From the NCBI GenBank assembly GCA_930633525.1, contig CAKNFP010000001.1, forward strand, positions 846,001 to 910,000: a stretch of DNA of 64,000 nucleotides, written 5' to 3'. This DNA is from Hyphomicrobiales bacterium (lineage in GTDB: Bacteria > Pseudomonadota > Alphaproteobacteria > Rhizobiales > Beijerinckiaceae). Below, piece after piece: positions 56,571-64,000 of the stretch (the first letter of the stretch is position 1; every line of letters begins with the position of its first letter). A program made the position numbers and the translations under genes. Under the pieces are notes generated by a model. That model had not been told where the DNA came from. It ran no database searches and was given only the letters and a program-made list of their open reading frames with translations.

Positions 56571-56616
56571 CAGTCGGCCGCCATCCGGCAGGCGCAGGAC
56601 GGCAAGGCTCTAGCCA

Positions 56617-57912
56617 TCATGCGCGCGCTTCCAGATGCATCTGCAGGATGTAAGGCTCGATCGCGTTCATGGTGCGCTCGACCGCGCCGCCGAGCTCCTC
56701 CACCGTGGCCGCCGCCGCCCGCGCCATCGAGCGGGTGCGCGCGGCATCCGAGAACAGCAATGAGAGCGCGCGCGCCAGGCTTTCCTCGTCCGAGATCGGC
56801 ATGGCGCCGTCGCGACGGTCTATGGCCGCATAGACATCCGCGAAATTATGCACATAGGGGCCGTGGAGGATCGCCGTGCCAAGCTTGGCGGGTTCGATGG
56901 GGTTCTGGCCGCCGAGTGGCACCAGCGAGCGCCCGATGAAGGCGACCGTGGCCAGGCGGTAGAACAGGCCAAGCTCACCAATCGTATCGGCGATGTAGAT
57001 GTCCGTATGCCGGTCGGGCAGAAGGCCGTGGGAGCGTTGCGCAACGGTGAGCCCGGCCCGCCGGACGATCTCGGCGACCGCCTCGCCCCGCTCGGGATGG
57101 CGGGGGGCGATGATCGTCAGGAGGTCCGGCTGGTAGGCGAGCAGCATGCGATGCGCGGCGGCGACCATCTCTTCCTCGCCGCCGTGGGTGCTGGCCGCGA
57201 CCCAGACCGGTCGGTCGCCGATCAGGCCCGTGAGGGTTGCCAGCGAGGATGCGTCGGCGGGTGGCGCCGGCACATCGAACTTGAGATTGCCGGCGATGTT
57301 GACGCGCGGGGCGCCGAGCGTCGCCAGGCGCTCGGCGTCAGCCTTCGACTGCGCCAGGCATAGGTCGAAACTCTGCAGGAGATGGCGGGCGCTCTTCGGA
57401 AAGCGCCGCCAGCGGCGCAACGCGCGCTCTGACAGTCGGGCATTGACGAGAATGAGCGGGATGCCACGCGCATGCACCTCGCTGATCATGTTCGGCCACA
57501 GCTCCGATTCCGCGATGAGGACGAGATCGGGTTCCCAGTGATTGAGGAAGCGCCTGACGTAGCGCGGCACGTCGAGCGGCATGAACTGATGCAGCACGCG
57601 CGGTGGCAGGCGCCGGGTGATCATCTTTGCGGAGGTCACGGTCCCGGATGTGACGAGCACGGTGAAGCCTCGGCGCGTGAGGCGCTCCATGACGGGCAAG
57701 AGGGAAACGATCTCGCCGACGCTGGCGCCGTGAACCCAGGCGATGCGCCCGTCCGGCCTGGCCCGGCCAGGAAAGCCGCGTCGCTCGGCAAGCCGCGTCG
57801 GGTCTTCCTTGCCGCGTCTCTGGCGCCATCGCAGAACGAGCGCCGCGACGGGCTCGAGTGCCGCCATGATCGTCCCGTAAAGCCGGAGCAAAAAGCTGTC
57901 ACGCATGCTCAT
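56617..57912 (-). CDS. waaA: 3-deoxy-D-manno-octulosonic acid transferase
   Basis: 431 residues with AGGAG before the ATG. It adds Kdo to lipid A (GT30). LIWxHGASVGE region (IAWVHGASVGEIVSLLPV, about 59-76) contains the nucleophile/base Glu, FTVLVTSGTVTSAKM (about 84) the CMP-Kdo turn, and PDLVLIAESELWPNMISEV (about 128-146) and VFVGRSLVPLGGQNPIEPA-type (about 325) the C-terminal domain. Upstream of lpxK on the same strand. Confidence 0.96.
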   Translation of the reverse strand: MSMRDSFLLRLYGTIMAALEPVAALVLRWRQRRGKEDPTRLAERRGFPGRARPDGRIAWVHGASVGEIVSLLPVMERLTRRGFTVLVTSGTVTSAKMITRRLPPRVLHQFMPLDVPRYVRRFLNHWEPDLVLIAESELWPNMISEVHARGIPLILVNARLSERALRRWRRFPKSARHLLQSFDLCLAQSKADAERLATLGAPRVNIAGNLKFDVPAPPADASSLATLTGLIGDRPVWVAASTHGGEEEMVAAAHRMLLAYQPDLLTIIAPRHPERGEAVAEIVRRAGLTVAQRSHGLLPDRHTDIYIADTIGELGLFYRLATVAFIGRSLVPLGGQNPIEPAKLGTAILHGPYVHNFADVYAAIDRRDGAMPISDEESLARALSLLFSDAARTRSMARAAAATVEELGGAVERTMNAIEPYILQMHLEARA

Positions 57913-58211
57913 GCGAGGGGGCTCCTGCCAAGCGGCTCCAGGGGCGGGCTATCCGGTCTTTCACGTGATCTTCATCCACGACATAATCGTCAAAATATGG
58001 CTAAAGAAATGGGGCCAAACGGCTTTGGGATAGATGCGGCCGCGCCTTCGCGCGGGAGCGATGGTTGGAGCGCAGGCCGCGTTCAACAGTGGCAGCCCCT
58101 GTGCAGTTCAAGTCACCTCTGACCGTCAACAGCCTCTAGGACGGCATTGCAAGTGCAGAATGCGCCGATCGACAACACGTGAACGTAAGGCACTGAATAG
58201 CGGTGAAAATA
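57913..58211. other. intergenic region between DUF374 gene and waaA
   Basis: 299 bases separating DUF374 from waaA within an otherwise tight lipid A cluster on the minus strand; it probably carries the waaA-lpxK promoter. No gene or clear hairpin seen. Confidence 0.3.
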
Positions 58212-58964
58212 TCAGACGGCATGGCTTTTTGTGTCAGCCGCCATGGAACGGGCGCCGGGATCCACAGCGCCGATGCGGCCATAGGCGCGCGCATGCACCG
58301 CATCCAGCTCTTTCTCGATCCTGAGGCGATAGGCCTCCAGCGTCTCGGGATCGGCGTCGCGCGGGACAGAAATTGCTTCACCGACGGCGATAGCGCCCCG
58401 CCCGAAAGGCATCCCTATCGAAGCCCGGTCCCAGCTGCGAAAATCGATACGGCGGCTCGTGACGACGGCCACCGGCACGACGGGCCGCCCGGAGAGCCGG
58501 CTGAGCATCACGATCCCGTCTCCGCAGACGCGGGAAACCTTGGGAATATCGGCGGTCAGCACCACCATCTCGCCATCCGCCAGCGTCTTGAGGAGGCTCC
58601 GCAAGGCCGCCGCGCCGCCTTTTTCTCGGACCTTCGCGCCGCGTGCGCCGGAACCGCGAATGGCACGGATGCCGAGGCGGGCCAGCGCGATGGCGTTGAA
58701 CTCGCCATCGCCATGGCGCGAGACGAGGGCGGCCGCCCGGTCCTGGGAGCGTTTGGCGAAGGGGATCATGAAATGCTGCCCATGCCACATGGCCACGATG
58801 ACCGGTAGCGGCCCGATGCGGGCATAGGCGATATCAGCGCTGCCGTCGCCATCCCAGACGAACGTATTGGTGCGCTGGACAAGCCGGAGATAGCCTGCAA
58901 GCAGGTGCCCGAGCAGGGATTGTACCGGGCGCGATCGCAGGAGCCGCTTGAGAGGCTTGGCCAT
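58212..58964 (-). CDS. DUF374 / LPLAT-family acyltransferase (possible late lipid A acyltransferase)
   Basis: 250 residues. The lysophospholipid-acyltransferase fold is indicated by MWHGQHFMIPFAK (about 58-70, with the H-x-x-x-x-D/E-like His), SRHGDGEFNAIALARLGI (about 80-97), RGSGARGAKVREKGGAAAL (about 103) and GRPVVPVAVVTSRRI (about 159). N-terminal region has one hydrophobic helix. In epsilonproteobacteria DUF374 proteins such as LpxJ are late lipid A acyltransferases; the position beside waaA and lpxK supports a similar job, but acceptor and chain are unproven. DUF4170 and cysQ-like genes lie just upstream. Confidence 0.87.
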   Translation of the reverse strand: MAKPLKRLLRSRPVQSLLGHLLAGYLRLVQRTNTFVWDGDGSADIAYARIGPLPVIVAMWHGQHFMIPFAKRSQDRAAALVSRHGDGEFNAIALARLGIRAIRGSGARGAKVREKGGAAALRSLLKTLADGEMVVLTADIPKVSRVCGDGIVMLSRLSGRPVVPVAVVTSRRIDFRSWDRASIGMPFGRGAIAVGEAISVPRDADPETLEAYRLRIEKELDAVHARAYGRIGAVDPGARSMAADTKSHAV

Positions 58965-58986
58965 TATTTGCGCTATGGTCCCGCGA

Positions 58987-59220
58987 TCAGACCGCGTCCG
59001 GCGTCAGGAGCCGGTGCAGGTGAACGATGAAATAGCGCATATGGGCGTTGTCGACGGTCGACTGCGCCTTGGCTTTCCACGCCACATGGGCGCTCTTGTA
59101 GTCGGGATAGATGCCGACGATGTCGAGTTTCGACAGATCGCGGAAATCATATCCGTCCAGATGCTCCAGCTCGCCGCCGAAGACGAGGTGGAGAAGTTGT
59201 TTGCTGCCATTTTCGCTCAT
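58987..59220 (-). CDS. DUF4170 small protein
   Basis: 77 residues, full-length match to DUF4170 of alphaproteobacteria: HLVFGGELEHLDGYDFRDLSKLDIVGIYPDYKSAHVAWKAKAQSTVDNAHMRYFIVHLHRLL. It is short, soluble and without motifs that suggest catalysis; its constant place between the cysQ-like and DUF374 genes is the only lead. Spaced 22 bases from DUF374 and 28 from cysQ-like, so almost surely co-transcribed. Confidence 0.9.
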   Translation of the reverse strand: MSENGSKQLLHLVFGGELEHLDGYDFRDLSKLDIVGIYPDYKSAHVAWKAKAQSTVDNAHMRYFIVHLHRLLTPDAV

Positions 59221-59248
59221 GGTCTAGCTCCGCGTAAAGCGCTCTGGC

Positions 59249-60073
59249 TCAGGTTGTGTGGCCCGGCCGCCGGGGCGCTGCAATGGCCGCCAGAGCTTGC
59301 CCGTGCAGCGGAGACGTTGCAGCAACAAGTATGCCATGGGTTGGCCGGGGTTTGTTGTAGACGGGATGGCGACCATCCGCCTCTGTCAGTATGGCGCCGG
59401 CTTCAGACAGAACAATGTCGGAAGCGGCGATGTCCCAGTCGTGCGCGTCCGATGAGGCGATGCCCAGATCGAGGCTGCCATCGGCCACGAAGGTCAGACG
59501 CAGCGCCAGGGACGGAATTTTCGGCTGTGGCAGCGTCCCGGAAACGTGCTGGGCAACGCGTTCGAGCTCCGGCTTCGGACCGGCAATGCGGAGGCCTTCG
59601 CCAGCACTTCGCCGCGGCGCATGCATGGGCCGCCCGTTGTGGGAGGCGCCATGGCCACGGATTGCCTCGTAGCTCGACCCCAGTGCCGGCGCGTGCACGA
59701 TGCCGGCGATCGGACGGGAATCCACCATCAGGGCGATAGCGACAGCCCAGCGCGGGTCGCCTGCCGCAAAGGCGCGGGTGCCGTCGATCGGATCGACCAC
59801 CCACATGATCCGCTGGTTGAGCCGGGCCGGGTCATCGGTCGTCTCTTCGGAAAGCCAACCGGCCTCCGGCAGGACAGCCGACAGCCGTCGGCGAAGGAGC
59901 CTGTCGACGGCAATGTCCGCTTCCGTGACCGGCGAGCCGCCCATCTTCGCCCAGGTGCGGGCCGTCGTTGCCAATCCCTCGCGGAAATGGGCCAGCGCCA
60001 CACGGCCGGCCTCCTCGGCGGTCATGCGCAGGAAGGCTCGCAGTTGGGTCGGCTCGTTGAGAGAAAGCGGCAT
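59249..60073 (-). CDS. cysQ: inositol monophosphatase/CysQ-family 3'(2'),5'-bisphosphate nucleotidase
   Basis: 274 residues from the ATG at 60073 (GGGAC upstream); the frame stays open 75 codons further. Metal-site motifs of the IMPase family: GGSPVTEADIAVDRLLRRRL (about 44-63), SEETTDDP (about 74), WVVDPIDGTRAFAAGDP (about 90-106, the D-P-I-D-G-T box) and HDWDIAASDIVLSEAGAIL (about 213-231). CysQ removes the 3' phosphate of pAp from sulfate assimilation; some relatives take inositol phosphates. It heads the DUF4170-DUF374 run beside waaA-lpxK, an arrangement conserved in Hyphomicrobiales. Confidence 0.88.
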   Translation of the reverse strand: MPLSLNEPTQLRAFLRMTAEEAGRVALAHFREGLATTARTWAKMGGSPVTEADIAVDRLLRRRLSAVLPEAGWLSEETTDDPARLNQRIMWVVDPIDGTRAFAAGDPRWAVAIALMVDSRPIAGIVHAPALGSSYEAIRGHGASHNGRPMHAPRRSAGEGLRIAGPKPELERVAQHVSGTLPQPKIPSLALRLTFVADGSLDLGIASSDAHDWDIAASDIVLSEAGAILTEADGRHPVYNKPRPTHGILVAATSPLHGQALAAIAAPRRPGHTT

Positions 60074-60434
60074 CGGTCCCGAACGGTGGATGAGAACGCC
60101 AGTGCATGGGCCTTCTACGCCCGCGCCCATGTCTGGGCAACAGTTCCGGGCGCAACGGTGTGAAACTGCCGGGCGCGCCGCCATCAGTGATTTTACGATG
60201 CAGGGCCGCCGCGCATAATCATCACAGAGATCACGGTCCTGGCGGTAGGTATTGCGACAAGCCGACGGGGCCGGCAGAAAGGTTTCGTTGAGCATCACTC
60301 GGTGTTTTGTACGGTTACACGATCTTAACCCAACACTTTAACCGGATATGGCGCCGGTGTCTGCATGATGGCGGTGTCGATGCGAGAGCTTCGTTCAAGA
60401 AAGCCAAAGCTCGTCAAGCAGAAGGTGTCAGATA
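60074..60434. other. divergent intergenic region, no gene seen
   Basis: About 360 bases between the cysQ-like gene and the divergent gene at 60435, so it holds promoters for both. No clear hairpin, operator or small gene was found. Confidence 0.3.
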
Positions 60435-60950
60435 ATGCCAGGCGTCCCACCCTTTCGGGAAAGCCGGCCCGGCGATAACTGCGCAATGCAGCCTGAAACC
60501 GGGGCGGCGATATCCAAGAAGCCCAAGCCTGTGGCGGCGTCTTTTCCGCGCATGGCCGCGTGCCAGGGACGAGGCGCACGCGCCGATGCGTCCCGGCACT
60601 GGGGGCTCGTCTTCAAGCCGCTCGGAAGCGGCATGGAGGAGTGCTTTATGGAGGAGCACTTTGCGCTGATCGTCGTTGACGGGAGCCGGCAGGATGTCGT
60701 CGGCTTCTATGACGCGACCGATATCGTGGCCCAGTGGCAGGCCTATGCGAAGGCTGCCGGGTTGCCATTGCTCCTGCCGCATGGGGCTAGAAGTGATGCC
60801 TATGAGCGGCTCTACGACCATGTCGGGGCGGTGCGGCTTGGCACGTTCATAGCCAGCCGGCGCCATGCCTTGCTCTCTGGCCGCCGGCCCCGCTTCCTCG
60901 TGCGCCGCAAGACCGCACGCCTGCCGGAGCGGCCGGTCGTCTGGCGCTGA
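60435..60950 (+). CDS. protein of unknown function (DUF6101-like)
   Basis: 171 residues with AAGG before the ATG. The last 115 residues (LVFKPLGSG onward; LIVVDGSRQDVVGFYDATDI with VAQWQAYAKAAGLPLLLPHG; RPRFLVRRKTARLPERPVVW) resemble the C-terminal part of DUF6101 proteins of Hyphomicrobiales: 'V.F.D..D...W...A...GLPLL' then an R-rich 'RRP..L.RRK'. The match is from memory of the pattern. No catalytic motif or export signal seen. It ends seven bases from the convergent ubiA stop. Confidence 0.6.
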   Translation: MPGVPPFRESRPGDNCAMQPETGAAISKKPKPVAASFPRMAACQGRGARADASRHWGLVFKPLGSGMEECFMEEHFALIVVDGSRQDVVGFYDATDIVAQWQAYAKAAGLPLLLPHGARSDAYERLYDHVGAVRLGTFIASRRHALLSGRRPRFLVRRKTARLPERPVVWR

Positions 60951-60956
60951 TCGCGA

Positions 60957-61895
60957 TCAGAAATTCCGCAGAATGGCGTCGAGGCTCAGGCCGGCGAACA
61001 GGAGAAGGCCCGCGTCGCGGTTTGATTGGAAGAGCATGAGCGCGCCTGCCTCGTCCCCCAGGCGGATGCGGAAGAGCTGCCAGACGAGATGGCCCGCGAA
61101 AGCCGCAAGCCCGCAATAGGCGAGGGCGCCGGCGTGCGCCGTTACCACGGCCGCGAGCGCAAGAAGCGCCGCCACCGCATAGCAGAGGCCAATGCCTAGT
61201 CTGGCGTGGGCGCCGAACAGCCGCGCCGAGGATTTGATCCCGGCGATCGGATCATCCTCGATATCCTGAAGGGCGTAAATCGTGTCGTAGCCGACCGTCC
61301 AGGCTATGGCCGCGCCATAGATGAAGAAGGCCGGCGGATCGAGCCGTCCGGCCAGGGCTGCCCAGCCCATCAGGCCACCCCAGGCGAAGGCGAGGCCTAG
61401 CACCAGCTGCGGCATCGATGTCACCCGCTTCATGAACGGATAGATCGCGACGATCACGAGCGATGCGAGCCCGACCATGATGGCGAAGCCGTTGAACTGC
61501 AGGAGGACCGCAAGGCCCACCAGGCAGAGCGCGACAAGAAGCGCCAGCGCCTGCCGTGGCGTGACCTGCCCCGACGGGAGCGGGCGATGGCGCGTCCGCG
61601 CCACCATGGCGTCGAGATCGCGATCGACGATGTCGTTGTAGGTACTTCCCGCCCCGCGCATGACGGTCGCGCCGATCAGGAACAGCATGAGATGCCAGGG
61701 ATCGGGTCCGGCGCGCCCGAGTGCGCCGGCGGCCAGCGCCGCGGACCACCAGCAGGGCAGCAGCAGCAGCCACAGGCCGATCGGCCGGTCGAGACGCATC
61801 AGGCGCAGATAAGGCCGCCAGGCCTGCGGGGCGTATCGATCGACCCAGTTGCCGGGGCGCGCGTCGGGCAGGGGACGGTCGATACTGTCGATCAT
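60957..61895 (-). CDS. ubiA: 4-hydroxybenzoate polyprenyltransferase
   Basis: 312 residues with about eight to nine membrane helices. It attaches the polyprenyl chain to 4-hydroxybenzoate in ubiquinone synthesis. Both Asp motifs are clear: TYNDIVDRDLDAMVARTRHR (about 85-104, N-D-x-x-D-x-x-x-D) and DTIYALQDIEDDPIAGIKSS (about 209-228, D-x-x-x-D). RPIGLWLLLLPCWWSA near the N-terminus is typical of UbiA. It reads away from rsmE; in rhizobia ubiA, rsmE and gshA are often neighbours. Confidence 0.95.
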   Translation of the reverse strand: MIDSIDRPLPDARPGNWVDRYAPQAWRPYLRLMRLDRPIGLWLLLLPCWWSAALAAGALGRAGPDPWHLMLFLIGATVMRGAGSTYNDIVDRDLDAMVARTRHRPLPSGQVTPRQALALLVALCLVGLAVLLQFNGFAIMVGLASLVIVAIYPFMKRVTSMPQLVLGLAFAWGGLMGWAALAGRLDPPAFFIYGAAIAWTVGYDTIYALQDIEDDPIAGIKSSARLFGAHARLGIGLCYAVAALLALAAVVTAHAGALAYCGLAAFAGHLVWQLFRIRLGDEAGALMLFQSNRDAGLLLFAGLSLDAILRNF

Positions 61896-62036
61896 GGGGC
61901 GATCATGTCTGCGCGGGCTGAAAAGGCCTCCATGCCCACATGGTCAGGAGGCATGAGGAAGGGGGTATTGGGAGCGGGAACAGCGGGGCATGACCTGAGA
62001 CCGCCCCAGCTCGGCTGCTCCTGATAGTCCCGTGGG

Positions 62037-62525
62037 TTAGAGCGCTCCCTGGGGGATACGCATCGGCCCTGTCAGGACGTCGCCGCCCGGGGCGACATTG
62101 AAGGGCGAATTCGACTGCTGCTGCTGTTGCTGCTGGGCCCGCTTCTGCATGGTGGCCTGCTGGGCCGCCGCGTTGCAGGCCTGCCCACGGAATTTGGTCA
62201 CCCGTGAGTTGTCAGCCTTGAAGCCGTTCACGAATTCGTCCGGGATCTGGCACCAATCCTTGTTGGAATCGACCCATTTCAATGTGGTCGAACCGTTGCT
62301 GGCGAGGTTCGTCAACAGTGAGCAGGCCGATTTCGCGTCGGGCTTCTTGCCGAGCTTGTTCAGGCGCTCGACGAGTGCCTTGCGCTGATCCAGGAAGGTC
62401 TTGATCTGCTCGCAACCGGACGCCTGCGCTGCAGCGGGAGAAACCGCAGGACCCATGAACGGTGCGAGCATCAGCCCAGCGAAAAGAGCCAGGTGACGGA
62501 CTCGCAAACCATCCAACCGTTTCAT
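62037..62525 (-). CDS. secreted protein of unknown function with a poly-Gln tail
   Basis: 162 residues from the ATG at 62525 (GAGGG upstream). A signal peptide (HLALFAGLMLAPFMGPAVSPAAA, cleavage about 34) precedes a periplasmic region with four cysteines (ASGCEQIKTFLD, SACSLLTNL, DWCQIPDEFV, GQACNAAAQQ), two likely disulfides, and a Lys/Arg-rich helical stretch. The end has a run of seven Gln (KRAQQQQQQQSNSPF) encoded by CAG/CAA repeats. Similar cysteine-patterned periplasmic proteins are found beside ubiA-rsmE in rhizobia, but no function is known to me. Confidence 0.78.
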   Translation of the reverse strand: MKRLDGLRVRHLALFAGLMLAPFMGPAVSPAAAQASGCEQIKTFLDQRKALVERLNKLGKKPDAKSACSLLTNLASNGSTTLKWVDSNKDWCQIPDEFVNGFKADNSRVTKFRGQACNAAAQQATMQKRAQQQQQQQSNSPFNVAPGGDVLTGPMRIPQGAL

Positions 62526-62936
62526 CAACCAACCCTCGATTGCCGCTGTTAACGATAAGTTTAATTCGCAATAGGGGAGATTGCCACCCCGGGGCCGCGC
62601 TCTACAAAAAGAGATTGGCCTCAAGATGCGTAATCTCCACTCCGAATGACGCGCCGCAGCATCCGCATGAACGCGAAAGAGACGGCTCGCATCTGTCTAT
62701 GGACAAAGCAAGCTGCAAAGGCAAACCACTGAAACGCCTTTACCTCCTCTTTCCGCTCGCCGCCACAGATGCTGCAGGATTGTGGCCGTTTTCGAGCGGA
62801 TCTCCCACACTTGTGGGTGCATCAAAAAAACGCGGCAGGCAGCTTTACCCACCTTACAATGTCGTGATCACTGCCTCGGGATAACATCGGCGAGCCTCTG
62901 CGCAGCCGAATCACCCACACCAAAAGCTCCAATCGC
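62526..62936. other. divergent intergenic region, no gene seen
   Basis: About 410 bases between the secreted unknown and rsmE. It holds the rsmE promoter presumably. I saw no RNA gene, CIRCE-like or other operator, and no open frame worth calling. Confidence 0.3.
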
Positions 62937-63737
62937 ATGACGGTCAATGACGTGAACGGAACCGCCTCTCCATCCGCGCACCGCTCAGCCCGGGCGCCGC
63001 GCCTGTTCCTGGAGGCCGGCCTCGCTGCCGATGTGGTGGTGGAGCTCGACAAAGCGCAGGCGAATTACCTCGGCAATGTGCTGCGCCTGAAAGCCGGGCA
63101 GCCTGTGCTCGTCTTCAATGGCCGCGACGGCGAATGGCGCGCCGATGTCGAGACGTCCGGGCGGAGGGGACTGGCGCTGGCAATCCGCGCGCAGACCCGG
63201 GAACAGACGGCCCTTGGACACATTCACTACCTTTTTGCGCCGCTCAAGCAGGCCCGGCTCGACTATGTCGTGCAGAAGGCCGTGGAGATGGGTGTTGCGA
63301 GCCTGATGCCTGTTGTGACGCAGCACACACAGGTCACGCGGATCAATCACGATCGCCTCGTCGCCAATGTCATCGAGGCGGCCGAGCAATGCGGCATCCT
63401 CTCGGTGCCGGAGGTCCGGGCGGAAATGCGTCTCGCAGAGGCGGTGGCAAGCCTGTCGCCGACCTGTCGGCTCATTTTCTGTGACGAGGAAGCGCCCCAG
63501 CCCGATCCCATCGCGGCCCTCGGCGGGGTGGATACCGCGGGCGAGGTCGCGGTCCTCATCGGGCCGGAGGGCGGCTTCGATGAGAACGAGCGTCGCTTCC
63601 TCACGACCCATCCCGGTGTGCTGCGGCTGGCGCTCGGGCCGCGTATCCTGCGCGCCGATACCGCGGCCGTCGCGGCGCTGGCGCTTGTCCAGGCCGTCAT
63701 CGGCGATTGGCGGGACCTTGCGCCACGGGCTGGCTAG
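62937..63737 (+). CDS. rsmE: 16S rRNA (uracil1498-N3)-methyltransferase
   Basis: 266 residues. N-terminal PUA-like region (ARAPRLFLEAGL, HYLGNVLRLK-type QANYLGNVLRLKAGQPVLVF) and a C-terminal SPOUT (trefoil-knot) domain with LIGPEGGFDENERRFL (about 205-220) and LALGPRILRADTAAVAALAL (about 230-249), the AdoMet knot. It methylates U1498 of 16S rRNA. Downstream gshA starts after 122 bases, the usual order in Hyphomicrobiales. Confidence 0.95.
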   Translation: MTVNDVNGTASPSAHRSARAPRLFLEAGLAADVVVELDKAQANYLGNVLRLKAGQPVLVFNGRDGEWRADVETSGRRGLALAIRAQTREQTALGHIHYLFAPLKQARLDYVVQKAVEMGVASLMPVVTQHTQVTRINHDRLVANVIEAAEQCGILSVPEVRAEMRLAEAVASLSPTCRLIFCDEEAPQPDPIAALGGVDTAGEVAVLIGPEGGFDENERRFLTTHPGVLRLALGPRILRADTAAVAALALVQAVIGDWRDLAPRAG

Positions 63738-63859
63738 TGCCGCCCACTGGGGTGGCTCAGATTTCGCGTTCCTGAGTCCATTGCCGAGCTGCTTCCAGCA
63801 CTCTATCTACTCCTGCAATTGTCATCATGCCCGATGCCGGGCCGCAGGGAAGTCTTTGT

Positions 63860-64000
63860 ATGGCCCGGGATTCCTCGAACGCGTCGCCGATTGCCTCTCG
63901 CGATGAGCTGATTGCCTATATCGCGGAGGGCGCCAAACCCGCCGAGCAATGGCGCATCGGTACCGAGCACGAGAAAATCCCGTTCTATGTCAAGGACAAC
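63860..64000 (+). CDS. gshA: glutamate--cysteine ligase, N-terminal end (truncated by window)
   Basis: 47 codons are visible. The start is the ATG at 63860 with AGGGA nine bases upstream; an in-frame ATG at 63827 lacks one. DELIAYIAEGAKPAEQWRIGTEHEKIPFYVKDN contains the WRIGTEHEK signature of the plant/alphaproteobacterial-type gamma-glutamylcysteine synthetase (GCS2), first enzyme of glutathione synthesis. The rest lies beyond the right edge. Confidence 0.92.
   Translation, partial: MARDSSNASPIASRDELIAYIAEGAKPAEQWRIGTEHEKIPFYVKDN

Overview
This is 64 kb of GC-rich chromosomal DNA from an alphaproteobacterium, almost certainly a member of the Hyphomicrobiales (Rhizobiales). Support comes from the gene order tadA / rluB-like / rsmD, the ileS-lspA overlap, the hisS-hisZ-hisG order, the waaA-lpxK cluster with DUF374 and DUF4170 genes, a BioR-type regulator with TTATAGATAA boxes at bioY, and a CIRCE-controlled groESL. 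The short (440 aa) glucose-6-phosphate isomerase and the long HisG coexisting with HisZ would fit lineages such as Bradyrhizobium, Methylobacterium, Chelatococcus or Beijerinckiaceae, but the family is an inference. I saw no rRNA or tRNA gene, CRISPR array, insertion sequence or prophage.

Layout. 1-5.6 kb: the 3' end of glcF (glycolate oxidase), a small NHLP-like protein, a soluble chemoreceptor carrying a PilZ domain, and malate synthase (aceB); glcF and aceB both handle glyoxylate. 5.8-20.7 kb: translation, RNA modification and repair genes (tadA, a pseudouridine synthase with giant low-complexity arms, rsmD, mutL), pgi, a pair of M16 peptidases (one active, one lacking the zinc motif), a secreted unknown, and lspA-ileS. 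21-33 kb: a membrane chemoreceptor, ribF, an orphan cheY, a HAD-family protein, a class III aminotransferase, a DUF2076 protein, an L,D-transpeptidase, a flippase, an SbmA/YddA-like ABC transporter and a small RTX-like protein in an AT-rich pocket. 33.5-42.8 kb: groESL with CIRCE operator, a META-domain lipoprotein-like protein, hisG-hisZ-hisS, a Doc-type toxin-antitoxin pair, and a GNAT-dehalogenase pair. 43-49 kb: prfC, a GST, the bioR-bioY-DUF1284 unit, purD and a ParA-like ATPase. 49.6-64 kb: DUF3750, cardiolipin synthase, an ASCH protein, an EamA transporter, xseA, DUF2093, the Kdo/lipid A cluster (lpxK, waaA, DUF374, DUF4170, cysQ-like), ubiA, a secreted unknown, rsmE, and the 5' end of gshA at the right edge.

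Most of the window is conserved housekeeping sequence. The points that most deserve a second look are: the BioR-controlled bioY-DUF1284 unit, where a cysteine-rich unknown protein is translationally coupled to the biotin transporter; the PilZ-bearing cytoplasmic chemoreceptor; the orphan NHLP-like peptide; the long HisG next to a HisZ; the DUF374/DUF4170 genes embedded in the Kdo-lipid A cluster; and two loci (11.7-12.0 kb and 44.6-44.9 kb) carrying the same composite set of intergenic palindromes. I found no clear evidence for a wholly new defence or mobile system.
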